A stretch of DNA of 64,000 bases from Emydura subglobosa (GCA_007922225.1 ML679954.1:19693619-19757618); one strand, 5' to 3'. Positions 49,993 to 62,412 are shown, numbered from the stretch's first letter. Made by a program: numbers and translations. The notes: a model not told the origin generated them from the sequence alone.

Positions 49993-51639
49993 ATAAAACT
50001 TGACTACACTTTCAGCAATTTGAATGACCTGTACACAGAGGACTCAATGTTCTGTCAGGAACTGTGGGAAAACTATAACCCAATCATCTGACTTTGCACG
50101 GCAGGGGGACGCATTTAATACTGTATGTTCTCTCAGCAGGAGCACATGCTGAAACATGTCAAATGTATCTCTAAAAACATTAAGTAGCTGAGTGCTATCA
50201 GTTAGTAAAGTATCCTCTTGAAATTTTACATTTGTACCTCTCTTTTGATTTTATGTCATTGTTTAGGTTCTTCCTACAATACCCATCACCACAGCATCTG
50301 AGTGCCAGGTAACAAAATTTAATGCATAACAAGGCAAGATCACATGTTAAACATTCTGGAAATCCTGAAGGATTTGCCTCATGGAAATACATCCCTCTAA
50401 ATTTCTGCAGATACACTGCAATCTTTTTGAAACAATGCTATTTTGAATTGAAAGCTTTTTGTAAACAGATTTCTATAATATATTTATTTGATAGCTAGTT
50501 GCAGATTCACCTAATTCAAGAGAATGATCTGAAAACAATTACTCCGTATATCACACAAACCGTTTTTCTTATCTGGCAGATAACGTTCTATCAGTATAAA
50601 TTACTTTGTTCAAAGCACTTTCTGCAACCCCCGTGAAAATAAAACTGAGAGAACAGAGATGACAAGATTTACAATCAGAACAATATGAAAAATAGGAATT
50701 CATAAACTTATTAGCAGAATATTGTCTGCAAGCCCAACACAGTGACTCAAATTAGACAAAATGCCCAAGTAAAACTAACCTGTAGTGCCATACAATCACC
50801 TTTAAAAAAAAAATCATATAAACTACTAATGAGCTACAGCACTAAAAAACCAATTTCCCAAAACAATCTCTAATGTTATCAGTGGCTTTTAATGTCATGT
50901 CCAGAAATGAGCGCTGGCACACACTTCCTCAAAGTCCCATAGGCCTAAGAGTTTGTCACCCCAAGGACCATGATCAGATCTTAATTTAAAAATCACCTTT
51001 TCGGCCAAGGAAACAAAATGAAATGTTGGACCTTGAATAAATTACATGAAAACATGTATTTTTAAACTTGTGGGCATAGTTTTAAAAAGTCCTATTTTTC
51101 AGATTTAGTCCCCTTCTTTTTATCTGTATTTTCACTTTGTTTATTCTGTGCATTTGACAGCATTTTGTGTACAGTCAGTTTCACTGGGTTGCTGGATGGG
51201 TAGTTGCTATTTCTCTCAGGATGCAGCACGTTGATATCATTCTTGTCTACCACCTTGGAAAGGAGAAGCGCCCACACAATTCTTGCCCAGCCTTATGGGC
51301 CAGGAAAAGGGTGTTTCCCAGTAATAGCAGCAGAGCAAAAAATTAAACTGAAGAGGCAATGGCAGGTGAGTGTCCAGAAAAGAGCCGGTGGAAGGAGGAA
51401 ACTGAGCTTATTTGATGCCGTTGCACTGGGGAAAGAAACACCTTTCTAGGCAAAAGTGGAGGGAAAAGGTGTAGCAGCAAAAAGGCCTTTGTAATTTTTT
51501 AGAAATGTTTTTCCTCCAAAAGATACTAGGACATATTTTAAAAGATACTCTTGAAAAAACAGTGTTTTGAAAAATATTAGTCAAGTTTTTAGACTGAATA
51601 AAGAGTGTCTCTTCATTCTGGTACTCCTTTAGTCTTTAA

Positions 51640-51905
51640 AAAGCTAACTCCGCCACCCACTTCTTTCTTCTCACTCTTTTGTCTTTCCTAATGTTTGCTT
51701 TCAGGCTCCCTGTATTCTCTTTCCACTTCCATGTGCTACCTTCCTTCCCCTCTTGCTCATTTATGCCTTATCTTCTAAATCTCTCCCTAATTTTTCCCAG
51801 CTCTACACCTACTCTTTCTCCCACACAGGTTTTCACCCATTTTCCCGCTCCTACTACCTTCTTTCTCTCCCTCTCTTTCTGCCCCAACTACTTCCCTCTC
51901 TATGC
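51640..51905. repeat. Pyrimidine-rich tract
   Basis: The plus strand is strongly biased to C and T for about 265 bp (CTTTCTTCTCACTCTTTTGT, CTTTCTCTCCCTCTCTTTCT and similar). The 135-codon frame across it is a composition artefact. Confidence 0.7.
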
Positions 51906-52904
51906 AGGAGGAGTGGCTCTACCACAAATCAAGAGGGTTCTGCATATGTTTCTCCCATCTGAAGGGGGAGTTCCCAAGAATAATTTTTTCATCCTCCCTC
52001 AAAAGGTAGAGGAACTCCATGGCATGCTTTCCTGCTGTCCACTAATTAAGGAGCAGCAGGGAACAACACTCTTTGTGAACAGTTGACAAGCGACTTATTT
52101 ACTGCAAGCAAGACGAGAGAGCATCTCGTATGTCGTAATTCATCTTTTGAACAGTGAACATGGAGAAGTGAAGGGATGGGCAAGAAGCTGTGCTAGGTAG
52201 GAAGAAGCAGATAGCTAAATACTGCTGGTATAGTATGCTGGAAAAAAGTGCAAGTATGACAGACCAGTTCAGTGCAAGCATTAATAATATCTCCTACTTT
52301 TATTCAGCCACTGATAACTGAGACTTTCAAGGGACCTTATTGCTCTGGCAATTCATAATGGAATATGGAACATTTCATTTTTGGGTCATCAGTTCAAATA
52401 TGGCCCAGCTATGTACTGATTCAGCACCTGAAGATTTTTTTTTAGTGACCTTCAGTCCAGATCCACAAAAGCTGCTATTATATATGGCACCTACTGGCAC
52501 TCTTGTTTGGCAGTCTTTTTTGAATTGCCAAGGATTAACTGGATACGGAAAGCAAACTAACATCTCATTCATAGAGGTGTCCCACTCAGGCCAGGATTTT
52601 TTTCTTTTTGGCTTAGTGTTAAACTGCAGATGGTGGGTTTTTGTTTTTTTTTTAAAAAGAGTAATTTGCTGATCCACCTCTGAATCATGACCTTTTCTTG
52701 AAAAGAAAACATGTTCTTATTTTGTAGCGTACAGTAATACTATCTTTTATGTTTTTATACAGATGGCAGGTAAGGGGAGAAAAACTACAACACTGTTATG
52801 CAACTCCCACCTAGCCAGATAAAACCAGAATTGTCAACAGGTTTCACTGCTTTTCCCCAATTCATCTCCAGTGTCATTCATCTTGCTATTGTGTTGTAAA
52901 AACA

Positions 52905-53060
52905 GGAAAGATGGTCCAGTGGTTATAATGCCAGCTTAAAACCAGGGAGATCTAGGATCAATTCCCAGCTTTGTCCTGGTCTTACGGTGTCACCTTAGGC
53001 AAGTCACTTAGTCTCTGTGTGTGTCAATTCCCCACCTGTAAAATGACGTTTGTTTTTGTA
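52905..53060 (+). mobile_element. MIR-type SINE
   Basis: GATGGTCCAGTGGTTATAAT, GATCAATTCCCAGCTTTGTC, TTAGGCAAGTCACTTAGTCT and CCCCACCTGTAAAATGA follow the MIR core order. The 3' tail is absent. Confidence 0.85.
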
Positions 53061-55299
53061 ATGCTGCTGTTCTTCATTTATTCACAGGCACCGACAATGG
53101 TAATAAGCCTGTGTGTGTGTGTTTAATTAGATTTGTGGGTATTTGTTTAATATTAGTTAAATCTTTGCAATGCTTTATGAATGGGATAATAAATTAATAT
53201 CACTTTCCTGCTTTCCAGGAGCTAAATTCAGCCCTCGGATATGTTCGCACACACCGCCTTTGACCATATTGGAATTTTGTGCATGTATTTGTGAGCAGAA
53301 TTTCACCCTAAGTCCGTAGATAAAATTTGGATACAATTATCAGGATAATCTACTCGACATGTTTGCTGCTATAAAGTTTACAGTTTCTCAGATGAAGAGC
53401 AGCCCTGTTGAACTGCACCATCAGCAGAAGCTGCTTGAAGAGCTGGTAGAACCAACCGTGGGAGGATCACCCCAGTATCGGGAGATTAATCTGCTGGCAC
53501 AGAGCCATCATAGCAATTCCTAAGCCATTGCCTTCCCCAGCATATGGGGCACAACTGGGTTATGACCCGCAGGTACTGTTTTGGCTTCTTCAGCTTACAC
53601 CTGAGAAACATTCCTGCAAACAGCCAACCTAGGCCTGAACTTTACACTCCTTCCTCACTGACCTGCACTGGGTGCTTCATAGCCATATTCAAGGATCTGC
53701 CCCACTACCAGAGCATTGGCCAGCATTATTCTTTAAACATGGCCAAGGATGAATGGGCAGCCTATGAACCATAAAGATATTATTAAAGGAAGGGGAAAAA
53801 TAGACAATTAATACTGGACTTCCTTTGTAACTCAGTGGACAATACCACCACCTAGGGATACATCAATTTGAGAACAAACTCATGAATCCCACTTTCAGGG
53901 TCAGCTGAGGAGAGAGCAAAGTGATGTGCAAGGTGATGCACTTATCATTTAAGGTAAGGACACTGTGCTTTCTATTCCTGAGCAGCTGGTCAACTACATC
54001 ACATCCTCAAAGGAGTCATTTTGTCTTCCTAGTCCCTGGTTGACTATAGATACTAGGACTGTCAAGACAAGGGAGCTGAATAGAATTTAATGGGGAAAAC
54101 AATCCATATGGACTAAAGATTCTAAAAACTCCATTCACTCCAACTAACTATGCTGTAGTCAGTGACTGAATGGGGCTGCTCTCTTTCATGTAAGCAAGGA
54201 AAAGCCCACAGTCAAATACCTACAAAAAAGTTGCATCTATTATTAACATAATGAAAAAATTCCTGATGCATTCCTTTATATGTAAACTTCTCCAGAAAGG
54301 ATTCACAGACAGTGAAGTCAAAACTTTAACTACAGTGCTTACACACTTTTCAAGTTGGTATTAGTTAAAACAAGTATTGGTCAAAATGGAGATAACATTT
54401 AGACATCTGCTTTAAAGTGAAGCATCCTTTCCACCTGCCACTATAGGCCGCAAAAGATACACTCTAGTTAACATATTACTGACAGGATGATGAGAAAGCT
54501 CCTGTCAGACGCTGGCCAACCGGGTGTTTGAGACAAAATGCACAGCCCCAGCTGACTAGTTAGAGAAAGTCTGGTGAGGTACAATTATAGAGGCATATGA
54601 CAAGCCTTCATGCTTGACTGACTTGAGAACCAATGACATGGCTTTAAACAGCAATCCTTCCTACCTCCGGTCACAAAACAGCAATAAGTCAACTGATGCC
54701 CTGTTGTAAAATCATGATTTATTCCTTTGCTTTGAATACATGAGACTATGGTATGATGTTCTGGTAGACTACCACAGCAGGTTCACTTGGGGCCTAAACA
54801 TCTAGGGCCTGCCTACAGCATGCATAAAATCAATGCTCTAGTTCAGTCTTGCCAGAAAAGCTTTCTACACTAGCTTAATAATTTATACAAAGATTAAATA
54901 AAACATAAACTGCATTAAAACTATTATATTCCCATGTCATTAATAAAAAAAATTCAAACAAATATAGGAGTGGATGCTAAAACACTAATACATAAAAATA
55001 CTGCATATTTTAACTTGATATCTAAGATCAGTCTTCCGTATTCAATTAAAGTGAAACAACTAAAATCACCTCTGTGAATATATCCCCGCATTGTTTCATT
55101 CACTCATTCCAAAACTATCATGCAATTTGCTTTTCTTTGATAGTTACCAGTTCAAAAGCTAAAAATTGTAGCTTTTAATAGAAACAGATCTTACAGAACA
55201 TGATCCTCGGTCTAGGTGAATCTATCCCATGCTAACATTAAGCCCCAAGCAAGCTGCAAGGTTGATGACAGTCATATTATGAAAGGGAGTTAGAAAGCT

Positions 55300-55640
55300 G
55301 TACTAGTAAAAGAGTCAACAGCCAGAGCAAATAATGACCATGAAGCTATAGTAGAATTGAGTGCAAGGAAGTTTTCATTTACAGCTTTATGTGCTTGTCA
55401 TGCAGATTGCTATTAAGATTCAAACAGAGGGAGTTTAAAAAAAATAGCAAATAAATTTATAGAAAGATGCAAAAGAATAAACAGAGTTGCAATTATGAAA
55501 AGACACATACAAAACAGAAGCCTGCTTGGCTGGGAATGAAATGCAAGCATGTCATTGAGCTAAATCTATTGGAACATAGATTAAAAATGCAAATGACCCA
55601 ATTACCAGTTAAAAAGGCTAATTAATAACTTAATAATTTA
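55300..55640. promoter_or_regulatory. Candidate conserved non-coding element
   Basis: Repeat-free AT-rich DNA with an octamer ATGCAAAT at 55587-55594, several TAATTA-type words (55619-55640) and CATGCAGATTGC (55400). Such a mix is common in developmental enhancers, but one sequence cannot show conservation. Confidence 0.22.
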
Positions 55641-56423
55641 ACCCTCTCTTCTATGTCCTGGCTCCCTCAAAGTAAACCTTCTTTTTAAATACTTTTAAAG
55701 TATTTTTCTCTTGCTTTCATGCCAGGTCCAGTCCTTTATCTTGAATATAAAAAGCACATGAAATTTATAGCCGAGAAGTGCTACACTTAAAAGAATTTTT
55801 TTCCAGATATATTCAAGCAATTTTGCATCCCCCACAAAAGAAGGGTAAGGAGAGATTGAGAGAAGCCTTGAATTATGCCTTTTGTTATCGGTCCTACTGC
55901 CCTGAGATAGTGAACCGAAACAGAGCTGATAACTTGGGGGTGACATCACAACCCAGTCTTCATGAACTGTCATAAACACTTGGTATTAAGTTAACCCCCA
56001 AAATAAGGGACAACTCCCTTAACAATAAAATGCACTTGATAGCAGTATGTTTGAAAGACAAATCTACTTAAGAATCAAACTTTAATTTAGGAATATCAAA
56101 AGGTTACCTTTCCAGTGCAGTCATCAAAATACTATTTTATACATGCAATAGCCAAGAGAACTAAATCTAGCATACACATCACTCAAATAGAGACTGTTTG
56201 TTTATTTGGAATATTTTTATTAAGACACATGCACATTTAAACCCAGCACTCCATCAGTTTAATGAAGTAATGTATTAATCAGCCAAAAAGCAAAATTAAT
56301 CATTCGTAACTATTCAAAATAGCTCTGATAAAAGAATTTAGAAGATTGATACACACGCACGTCGAAACAACCCAGTACAGTAGTAAGTAATTCTGCCACC
56401 ACTCCTGTTCAATTTGTAAGAGA

Positions 56424-56545
56424 GGCTGCTATGGATGGTGGGGACGCAGCGCATACTGAAGTCTTACGTCCGTGACACTCAACTCTACATCTCTATTTTG
56501 TCAGCCCTCACTAGCGCGGCTGACCAATTTACCAAGTCCTTTGCC
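56424..56545 (+). mobile_element. L2 LINE fragment, left part (interrupted)
   Basis: The frame at 56464-56555 reads YVRDTQLYISILSALTSAAD, a decayed L2 motif C region (consensus YADDTQLY). It breaks at 56545 and resumes at 57884. The catalytic ADD has become VRD. Confidence 0.7.
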
Positions 56546-57875
56546 CAATATTCCCTGTAAACTGCACGCATGCACAGCCAAGCAACTATTCTGTATCCAC
56601 CACACGTCACATAGCTGGAAGCACAGCTGGTGTAGTGGCATGAACTGCTCCCTGGTATGATTTACTACTTGGCTGTTACTGAAGCTTGTGGAGCAATGTG
56701 AGCATGCTCAGTAACACCTGCTGAAGCCGCTGCCCTGACTCTTCCCTCACTTGGAAATAAAATGTGCTCCCCACTATTAATGGGGGCTACCAATGTGCAG
56801 AGGGGGAGAGATGGCCTGAGTTTATGCAGGGAAGTCAAACTCTATGAGCAGGGGAATCAAACAGGTGGATGCAGAGGAAGGAGAGAGACAGATAGGCAAA
56901 ATCAGGGACAGGGGTAGGAGCCGGAGTTAAGAAAGGAGGAGACGTGCTGCCAGATAGTAGCAGATGGGAAAATCCCAGTACAGGTAGGAACAGTAAGAAT
57001 AAAAGTTACCCCAATGGGCAACATTTGCAGAAATAGGACGTAGGTAGCAGAGAGGCTTTTCCCCCTCCTTTGGCAGGACGGCACATCTGAGCACCCACTT
57101 CTCAGTGCCAGCAGGGAGGGGGAAGGAGTGGAGTGGGAGGAGACAGGGGCTCCTGGGAGGAGACGGTATGAGGGCTCCCTTGAGGGGTGAGAACATGACA
57201 CAGAAGTTCCTAAAATACCTTGAGTAACAATTACAGTAGCCAATTTTCAAATATCAGTAATGTGATTTTTTTCCTCTTTCTATTATTAACATTAATTATT
57301 GCATGAAGATGGCAAAAATCTGTTTTGTTTGTGAGTGCTGTTATCCAGAAAACCAAAAAATGCCAAATATGGCATTTTTAGTTTCATTCATGGTCCTGAG
57401 ATTAATGATTGAATTTAAGAATCCTGAATAACTCATACTTAAACATGGGTGTCGTCTCTACTAGATGGGGAAGCAAGTCTCAAGCATTCCAACTGAATGT
57501 TCAACTACTGGCACACTACTGCACAATAATACTCAAATATAAAACTCCCTGGAAACTCATATATGGGTCACCCTATTGTAGTAGGTCCTGACAATATTAT
57601 GCATTTTTTAAAGTCCTTAAATACACATTTACATAATCCATACTTTAAACAGTCCTGAAATACTCATTTAGACAATAGACTGTAATCTTTCTAAAAAGCA
57701 ATTGCAATCCATTTTGTGTGCTCTCACAGTTCTGTGGGGGATTTCTCTGTCTCTCTTTCTCGCGCTCTCTTTTTTCCTCTTAATAATAAATTGTAAGCTT
57801 GCCCAAGGACAAAAATGTAGCCCTCAGTGGAGTTTATAGCCCACTCAGTATAAAGAAAATTTAGAGGGAACCGCG
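56546..57875. mobile_element. hAT-like non-autonomous DNA transposon within L2
   Basis: This 1330-bp segment begins CAATATTCCCTGTAAA and ends TTTAGAGGGAACCGCG. The ends are inverted copies of a CAGTG-TTCCCTCTAA type. It is flanked by CCTTTGCC (56538-56545) and TCTTTGCC (57876-57883), 7 of 8 identical, as expected for a hAT 8-bp target duplication. Removing it and one duplicate restores the order of the L2. The middle is GC-rich and purine-rich (56760-57220) with no transposase. Its open frames of up to 113 codons are not recognisable. Confidence 0.7.
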
Positions 57876-57883
57876 TCTTTGCC

Positions 57884-58360
57884 AGTACTGGTCCTTGGAA
57901 GTTGGCCAGCTGACTGAAATTTAATCCAGTTAAGACTCTGATAATGTTAGGAGGTTGGGGGAAATACTCACTGAGGAAGTGATCTCAGCTCCCTCATTCA
58001 TGGTAGTTTGTCTGCAATCTGTTATTCGGGTTGACAACTTGGGGATTTTATTGTTTGGGACGCCTCTGGTTGCAAACTGGACAAGAATAGCTTTTCACCT
58101 ATCGCTGGTTAGGAGATTGCAACATTTTCTTTCTGGTGACGATTCCACCACAGTGTCTATGTTACTTAATGAGTGGATTATTGCAATGAACTTTTTATGG
58201 GGCTGCACCTTAAAACTGATCAGAAACTTCAGATAGTTCCAAATACTTCTTCTGAAGAGGTGTTTCTCATTGAAAGCATATTATACCGGTGACTTACACT
58301 GGCTTCCAAACCATTTCCAGGTGTCAGTTTTATCCCATAAAGCTTTTGAGATGGGTACTA
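57884..58360 (+). mobile_element. L2 LINE fragment, right part (continuation)
   Basis: LKFNPVKTLIMLG (57913-57951) matches L2 LKLNPSKTEVLLVG. HLSLVRRLQHFLSGDDSTTV (58099-58158) matches the L2 'hLR..RrlrpFLs.dd' block, and LASKPF near 58300 sits at the place of the usual LHWLPV. The frame has stops. Confidence 0.75.
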
Positions 58361-58379
58361 AATAACTCAGACTGCCTCT

Positions 58380-59650
58380 CTTCTCCTGTCTGTAACACTC
58401 CCCAGGGTTGCGTGAGGCACCTCACCACCACCTGCCCTTAGTGTCAAGCAGTCTTGTCTGTGCCTGTTGTGGATCAGCTCCCTGAAACCCAGCTTCTGGC
58501 AGCAGAAGCACTACCTTCCAGGCTCCCACAGGCCTCATTTCCCCTCTACAGCTAGCAACAGGCACACACCAACCTCTGAGTCCTTAGAGCATTCCCATCC
58601 ACTGAACACTCACTAAATTACCAGGCCCGCTATTCGCAAAGGAATAGGGCGCACCTGCTTGCAAGATTTAACTCAGGATCATCACTTTGCTTAGTACCAA
58701 GGCATTTAGATATATGTATAGTGAAAAGAAGAATAAGTTTATTATCAAAAACCAGAGATTCAAGTGATAGAGAGTAAGAATATTAGAAACAATTGGTTAC
58801 ATATAAAACAAAACAAAATCATAACCCGTTTTCCAGAGACTAAATTCAAACTAACAGGTTAAACTTCTTTAGACAGGAGGTTCTCTCATCCAAAATTCTC
58901 TACAGTGTTTTTAACCAAGCCTGGCTGAGACCCTTCTGTCATGAAGCAAACTCACTGAACATTTACTTCCTCAGTGAAGGACGATAAGGGTGTTTTCTTT
59001 GCCCCCCCAAATATAACAGAGCAAATATTTGACGTGCACCTCAAGATAAGGTTCTCTCGCTTTCCCCCCCTGTTATTTTCTTTCTGAAGATCTCACAATC
59101 CTTCATTTGCCGTTAGTTCAGATGGGTGACAGGAGACCCATTGTGAATGAGACAATACTCAATTTACATTTAAGCAGATAGATGGAATTGGTTGACACCT
59201 TTTGCTGTTTTTCACCTTTGCTGCTGACCCATTCCTAGACACAGACATTAAGAACATATTTTTTGTATATATACACATAATTCCTTGCACAACATCTGTA
59301 GATGCATTTCACAATGAGATTGATGATGCATGTGACACTAGCTTTTATTTGAGACCTGCTATGACATTCTTTGGTGTACTAGAGTGTAAATATCAGACTC
59401 AGGAGATTCCTGTAACCCCTATGTACGCCCTCTGTACCCCTTGCTAGTCGGCACAAAGAGGTTCCCGGGTCACAGTGTCTTACTATGCAGTTGAGATCAG
59501 CTGAGGCACTAAAGCTAACAGATCCGTCTCTAAACGGGAAGTAGCTAAAGCCAAAAACGGGAGAGATTCTATATCCCATTAAGCTTTCCAGCACAAATCA
59601 GACTTAAACCTAGCTTAACTGACTAATAAAGGATTCTTGTAGGGGCACAA
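58380..59650. repeat. Probable dispersed-repeat-derived stretch, unclassified
   Basis: The texture resembles long turtle dispersed repeats as I remember them: AAGAATAAGTTTATTATCAA, GTTACATATAAAACAAAACA, and a tail with GTACCCCTTGCTAGTCGGCA. No ends, coding sequence or target duplication are evident. It may be LTR-derived. Confidence 0.3.
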
Positions 59651-61662
59651 ACACCACCACGGTGACTCCTACACATCTCTTCTCCTATGGCAGCACTGGG
59701 GCTATTCAGGGCACCCTTGTGATTATTCTATCTTTTGTCAGGGACCAAGCTTGCAGCTATAATGGTGAGCTGCAAAGATGGCTTAATTATACCTTCTGCC
59801 CAACCCCTCTGGACTTCAGAGCATAGATCAGAGTTTGGCGAACCTAGAGGGTGGGGGCCAACGTGTTTTTTGTGAAGGAGCCACCATTTTAGAATTCTCT
59901 TCCCTCACTGGTTTGACAAAGTCCAAATTTGTTGTTCATGGTGTGATGCTTATCTGTTCTCATAGGCTTTTTCAGGGAGGGAGGATGGGTGAAGTGATGG
60001 GATGATGATGATGTGAAATCTTGACTTTGGAGTATGGGAGGGTTTTTGTATTTGGACATTGGTTCAAACTGTTATTGTTCCTCATTTTTTGCTATGTTTT
60101 GTACATGCACCCACTACTCCTGATGGATGCATTTTAGAAATAAATATTGGACTATATGACTGAAAGGGATGATTCTAGCCTATTCAGAATTTAAAGGAAA
60201 AGATCTAGCTTTTAAAAGTCGAAGGCACTGGGATTTGAATAGAAGATTTTTTATGTATTTATTTTTACATACTTATAGTACTTACAACATCAACTACTTT
60301 CTAAAAGCTACACATCTCTCATTCATTCTCAAATTGTTCCTGGATTATTTAGCTTGGCCCTGCTCCTGCATCTTGTTGAATGCTGGTGTACTGCTCTGCT
60401 TGCATGAAGACCCGCTAAAGCCACATGGAACTCTACATAGTGCTGCAGCCCATTCACCACAAGTTGTAGATTTGGAGACTTGTGATGTTTTCTTTTTTTA
60501 ACTGTAGGAACTGCTGCTACTTACCAGCCTCCTTTGGCAACACAGGGTTTTTCCTGCCCTGCTAAATTTCCTTTTCAGCTCAATGGAATTTAAATGACTC
60601 TTTATACACCATATATTCCCTGAGATCTCAAAAATATTATTTAACCTGGAGATTTGTTTTTAGAAATGTAGCACATCTGTAAATCTCTGAAAAGTTGCTC
60701 TGAATTGTTTTTAAAATTGCATCTAAATCCTGCTCCCAAAGAAAATAAAGCAACTGTTCATTTATTCTATAGTAAAGTTAGTAATGTTGAATTACTTCTA
60801 CAGAAAGTGTGTCAGACAAAAGGCTTTATACAAGACTGCTTAAAGGAAATAAAAGAATTTTTTGTGACTGAGTTTTAACAAAAGATTAAAGGTACGAAAT
60901 GACAAATATATACTAGGACGCAAACTGGTTTGTCAAATGATATTCACTTGCAACCTAAGTTAACCACTTGAGTATGCATCAAGCTATAAGAAAATTTCAA
61001 AGGCTCAACCATTATACTCTGTGAACTTTAAAACAAAAGAATGTCTGAATATTCAGATATGTTTTTGTAACCAAACATAGATGTTCTTTCATTTCTCCAA
61101 TCTATACTGACAAAAAGAAAAACATTTCAGTGTGGGCAGTACCCTAAAACCTGTAACAAAAATGCTATTTTGAGTTGTAAATTATCATCAGCCTCAAGAG
61201 CTGTTCCAAATCAGAGCTATTACAGTATATACCCCAAACCACTACTCTGCAACAAAGATGAATCTACCTATTACCAGGTTAGGATAGCAGCTATTATCAT
61301 GGCCCCTTGATTTCCTTCAAGTAGCTCCAATGGAATAAGCCACAAGTGAATAATAAAGATCTTATAATAGCCCTTAAGAATTCTTTATAGGGTAGCAGGC
61401 ACAGAAATGAACTCTGGAGAGTTAAAGAACTCTCATCTCCTGATAAGAAAAAATAATTAACCTGACTTAATGTATCTGAGTAGGTCTTATATAAATCAGA
61501 CTTTTGTACTTCAAGAGCCAGATTAAAACCATATATCAAAAAAGTATGTAGATATTGTCTTACAAGTACACATGGAACATATCTAAATCTGCAGAGGTCT
61601 GTAGGTCTTTTTATGAAATGCTCAATTTATTCTACTTAAAAGGAAATGTGTGAAGTACTTAC

Positions 61663-61773
61663 AGTGCTTAGTTTGCTAGAGGTAATAATGATTCGTCTCT
61701 CATGTAACATACTGGCATAAAGTTGCAGCATGTTGTTCACATCCACAGCAACAAAATATTCAGTAAGATTTCT
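61663..61773 (-). CDS. DENND1B: DENND1B exon a (cDENN domain)
   Basis: The exon is 111 nt, 37 whole codons, starting RNLTEYFVAVDVNN and ending IIITSSKLST. It belongs to the central DENN (cDENN) module, which with the other DENN parts forms the Rab35-binding surface. The stretch MLQLYASMLHERRI is characteristic of DENN proteins. Upstream on the minus strand lies a pyrimidine-rich tract ending in CAG, and the exon is followed directly by the donor GTAAGT. Both ends are phase 0. The reading joins in frame to the exon at 43152-43252 (LTACVHGS). No unusual residue is apparent from memory of the family. An AG two bases further in could also serve as acceptor, but the CAG chosen here keeps the conserved R-N start. 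Confidence 0.95.
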
Positions 61774-62249
61774 CTGTTTAAATAAATAAAAAAAGAAATG
61801 TTAACATATATTAACAGTGGGTAATTGAGTAAAACATTTTGTTCATTATTTATAACTTTCTCACAATACAAATGAAAATCAATCCTGTCAGAGAAACATG
61901 TCTGTTCATTAAATATCTTTATTCATACAATTCATTGCCATTTTAAACACAAAGTAAAATTAACTTTAATATAGTCTCTTCGTTTTGTTTGTTTAATTAT
62001 CCTTTTGGGTGGAGGGGAACTTTGAATTTTCCACAAATTTGGAAACATGGAAACTTTGGAACAAATATGTGCTAGTTCTGTTTAAAACAGCTATTCATTT
62101 TTATTTATATTTTGAGTTTGAGTATAGTATGCATCCATCCTGAGCCCTAAGCGAATATACATTAAAAAATGTAAATGCATTCCTTTGTAAAATATAAATA
62201 AAAGCATTCAGAGACTTAATACCAACTCAGTCACACTAGTAAATTCCTC

Positions 62250-62412
62250 ACTGTATGCAATGTTGTAGCCATATTGGTCCCAGGATACTAAAGAGACAAA
62301 GTGGGTGAGGAAATCTCTTTTGCTGGACCAACTTCTGTAGGCTCGAAAGCTTGTCTTTCTCACCAACAGAAGTTATTCCAGTTAAAGATATAACCTCACC
62401 CACCTTGTTTCG
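62250..62412 (+). mobile_element. Penelope-like foldback element, copy with perfect 14-bp TSD
   Basis: CTAGTAAATTCCTC occurs immediately before (62236-62249) and after (62413-62426) the insertion. The left arm (GTTGTAGCCATATTGGTCCC to CTGGACCAACTTCTGTAG) is inverted relative to the right arm (GGCTCGAAAGCTTGTC...CACCTTGTTTCG). The arms meet with almost no internal sequence. The right arm stops at the same point as the copies at 15268 and 30341. Confidence 0.75.

Larger units (their letters stand above)
43253..61662 (-). other. DENND1B: DENND1B intron between exons a and b
   Basis: An 18.4-kb intron. It holds CR1 3' ends (43394), L2 fragments (44040, 48750, 56424, 57884), MIRs (49585, 52905), microsatellites, a (pyrimidine) tract at 51640-51905, and a hAT-like insertion (56546). 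The stretch 58380-59650 has repeat-like texture, possibly an old LTR-derived sequence (weak impression). The stretches 44400-47200, 50000-51600, 53400-55500 and 59700-61600 hold nothing else I can name. Confidence 0.8.
4040..61773 (-). other. DENND1B: DENND1B gene, internal part (six exons, five complete introns)
   Basis: Six exons on the minus strand encode 196 consecutive residues of a DENND1-family protein. DENND1 proteins are guanine nucleotide exchange factors for Rab35 that act on clathrin-coated and endosomal membranes. The paralogue call rests on wording typical of DENND1B, such as [16 protein letters not shown] and STATGDGVARAFLRAQAAL, where DENND1A as I recall it has ALEDVVILN and STTTGDGVARAFLKAQAAF. 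Exon lengths are 111, 101, 46, 102, 126 and 102 nt. Junction phases are compatible and the joined frame has no stop, so this is an intact gene and not a pseudogene. The introns (about 18.4, 10.2, 4.7, 10.5 and 13.4 kb) are long, as expected for this large gene. The 5' exons (uDENN) lie beyond 64000. The exon that should follow, with the FIDGRL-type motif, was not found in 1-4039. Confidence 0.95.

Noticed and set aside
51679..52086. 135-codon frame with F/S/P-rich sequence
   Set aside because: It is produced by the pyrimidine-rich tract; no domain or splice context supports it.
53370..53780. Possible retroposed gene fragment around a 76-codon frame
   Set aside because: The peptide is unfamiliar, with no poly-A tail and no target duplication seen.
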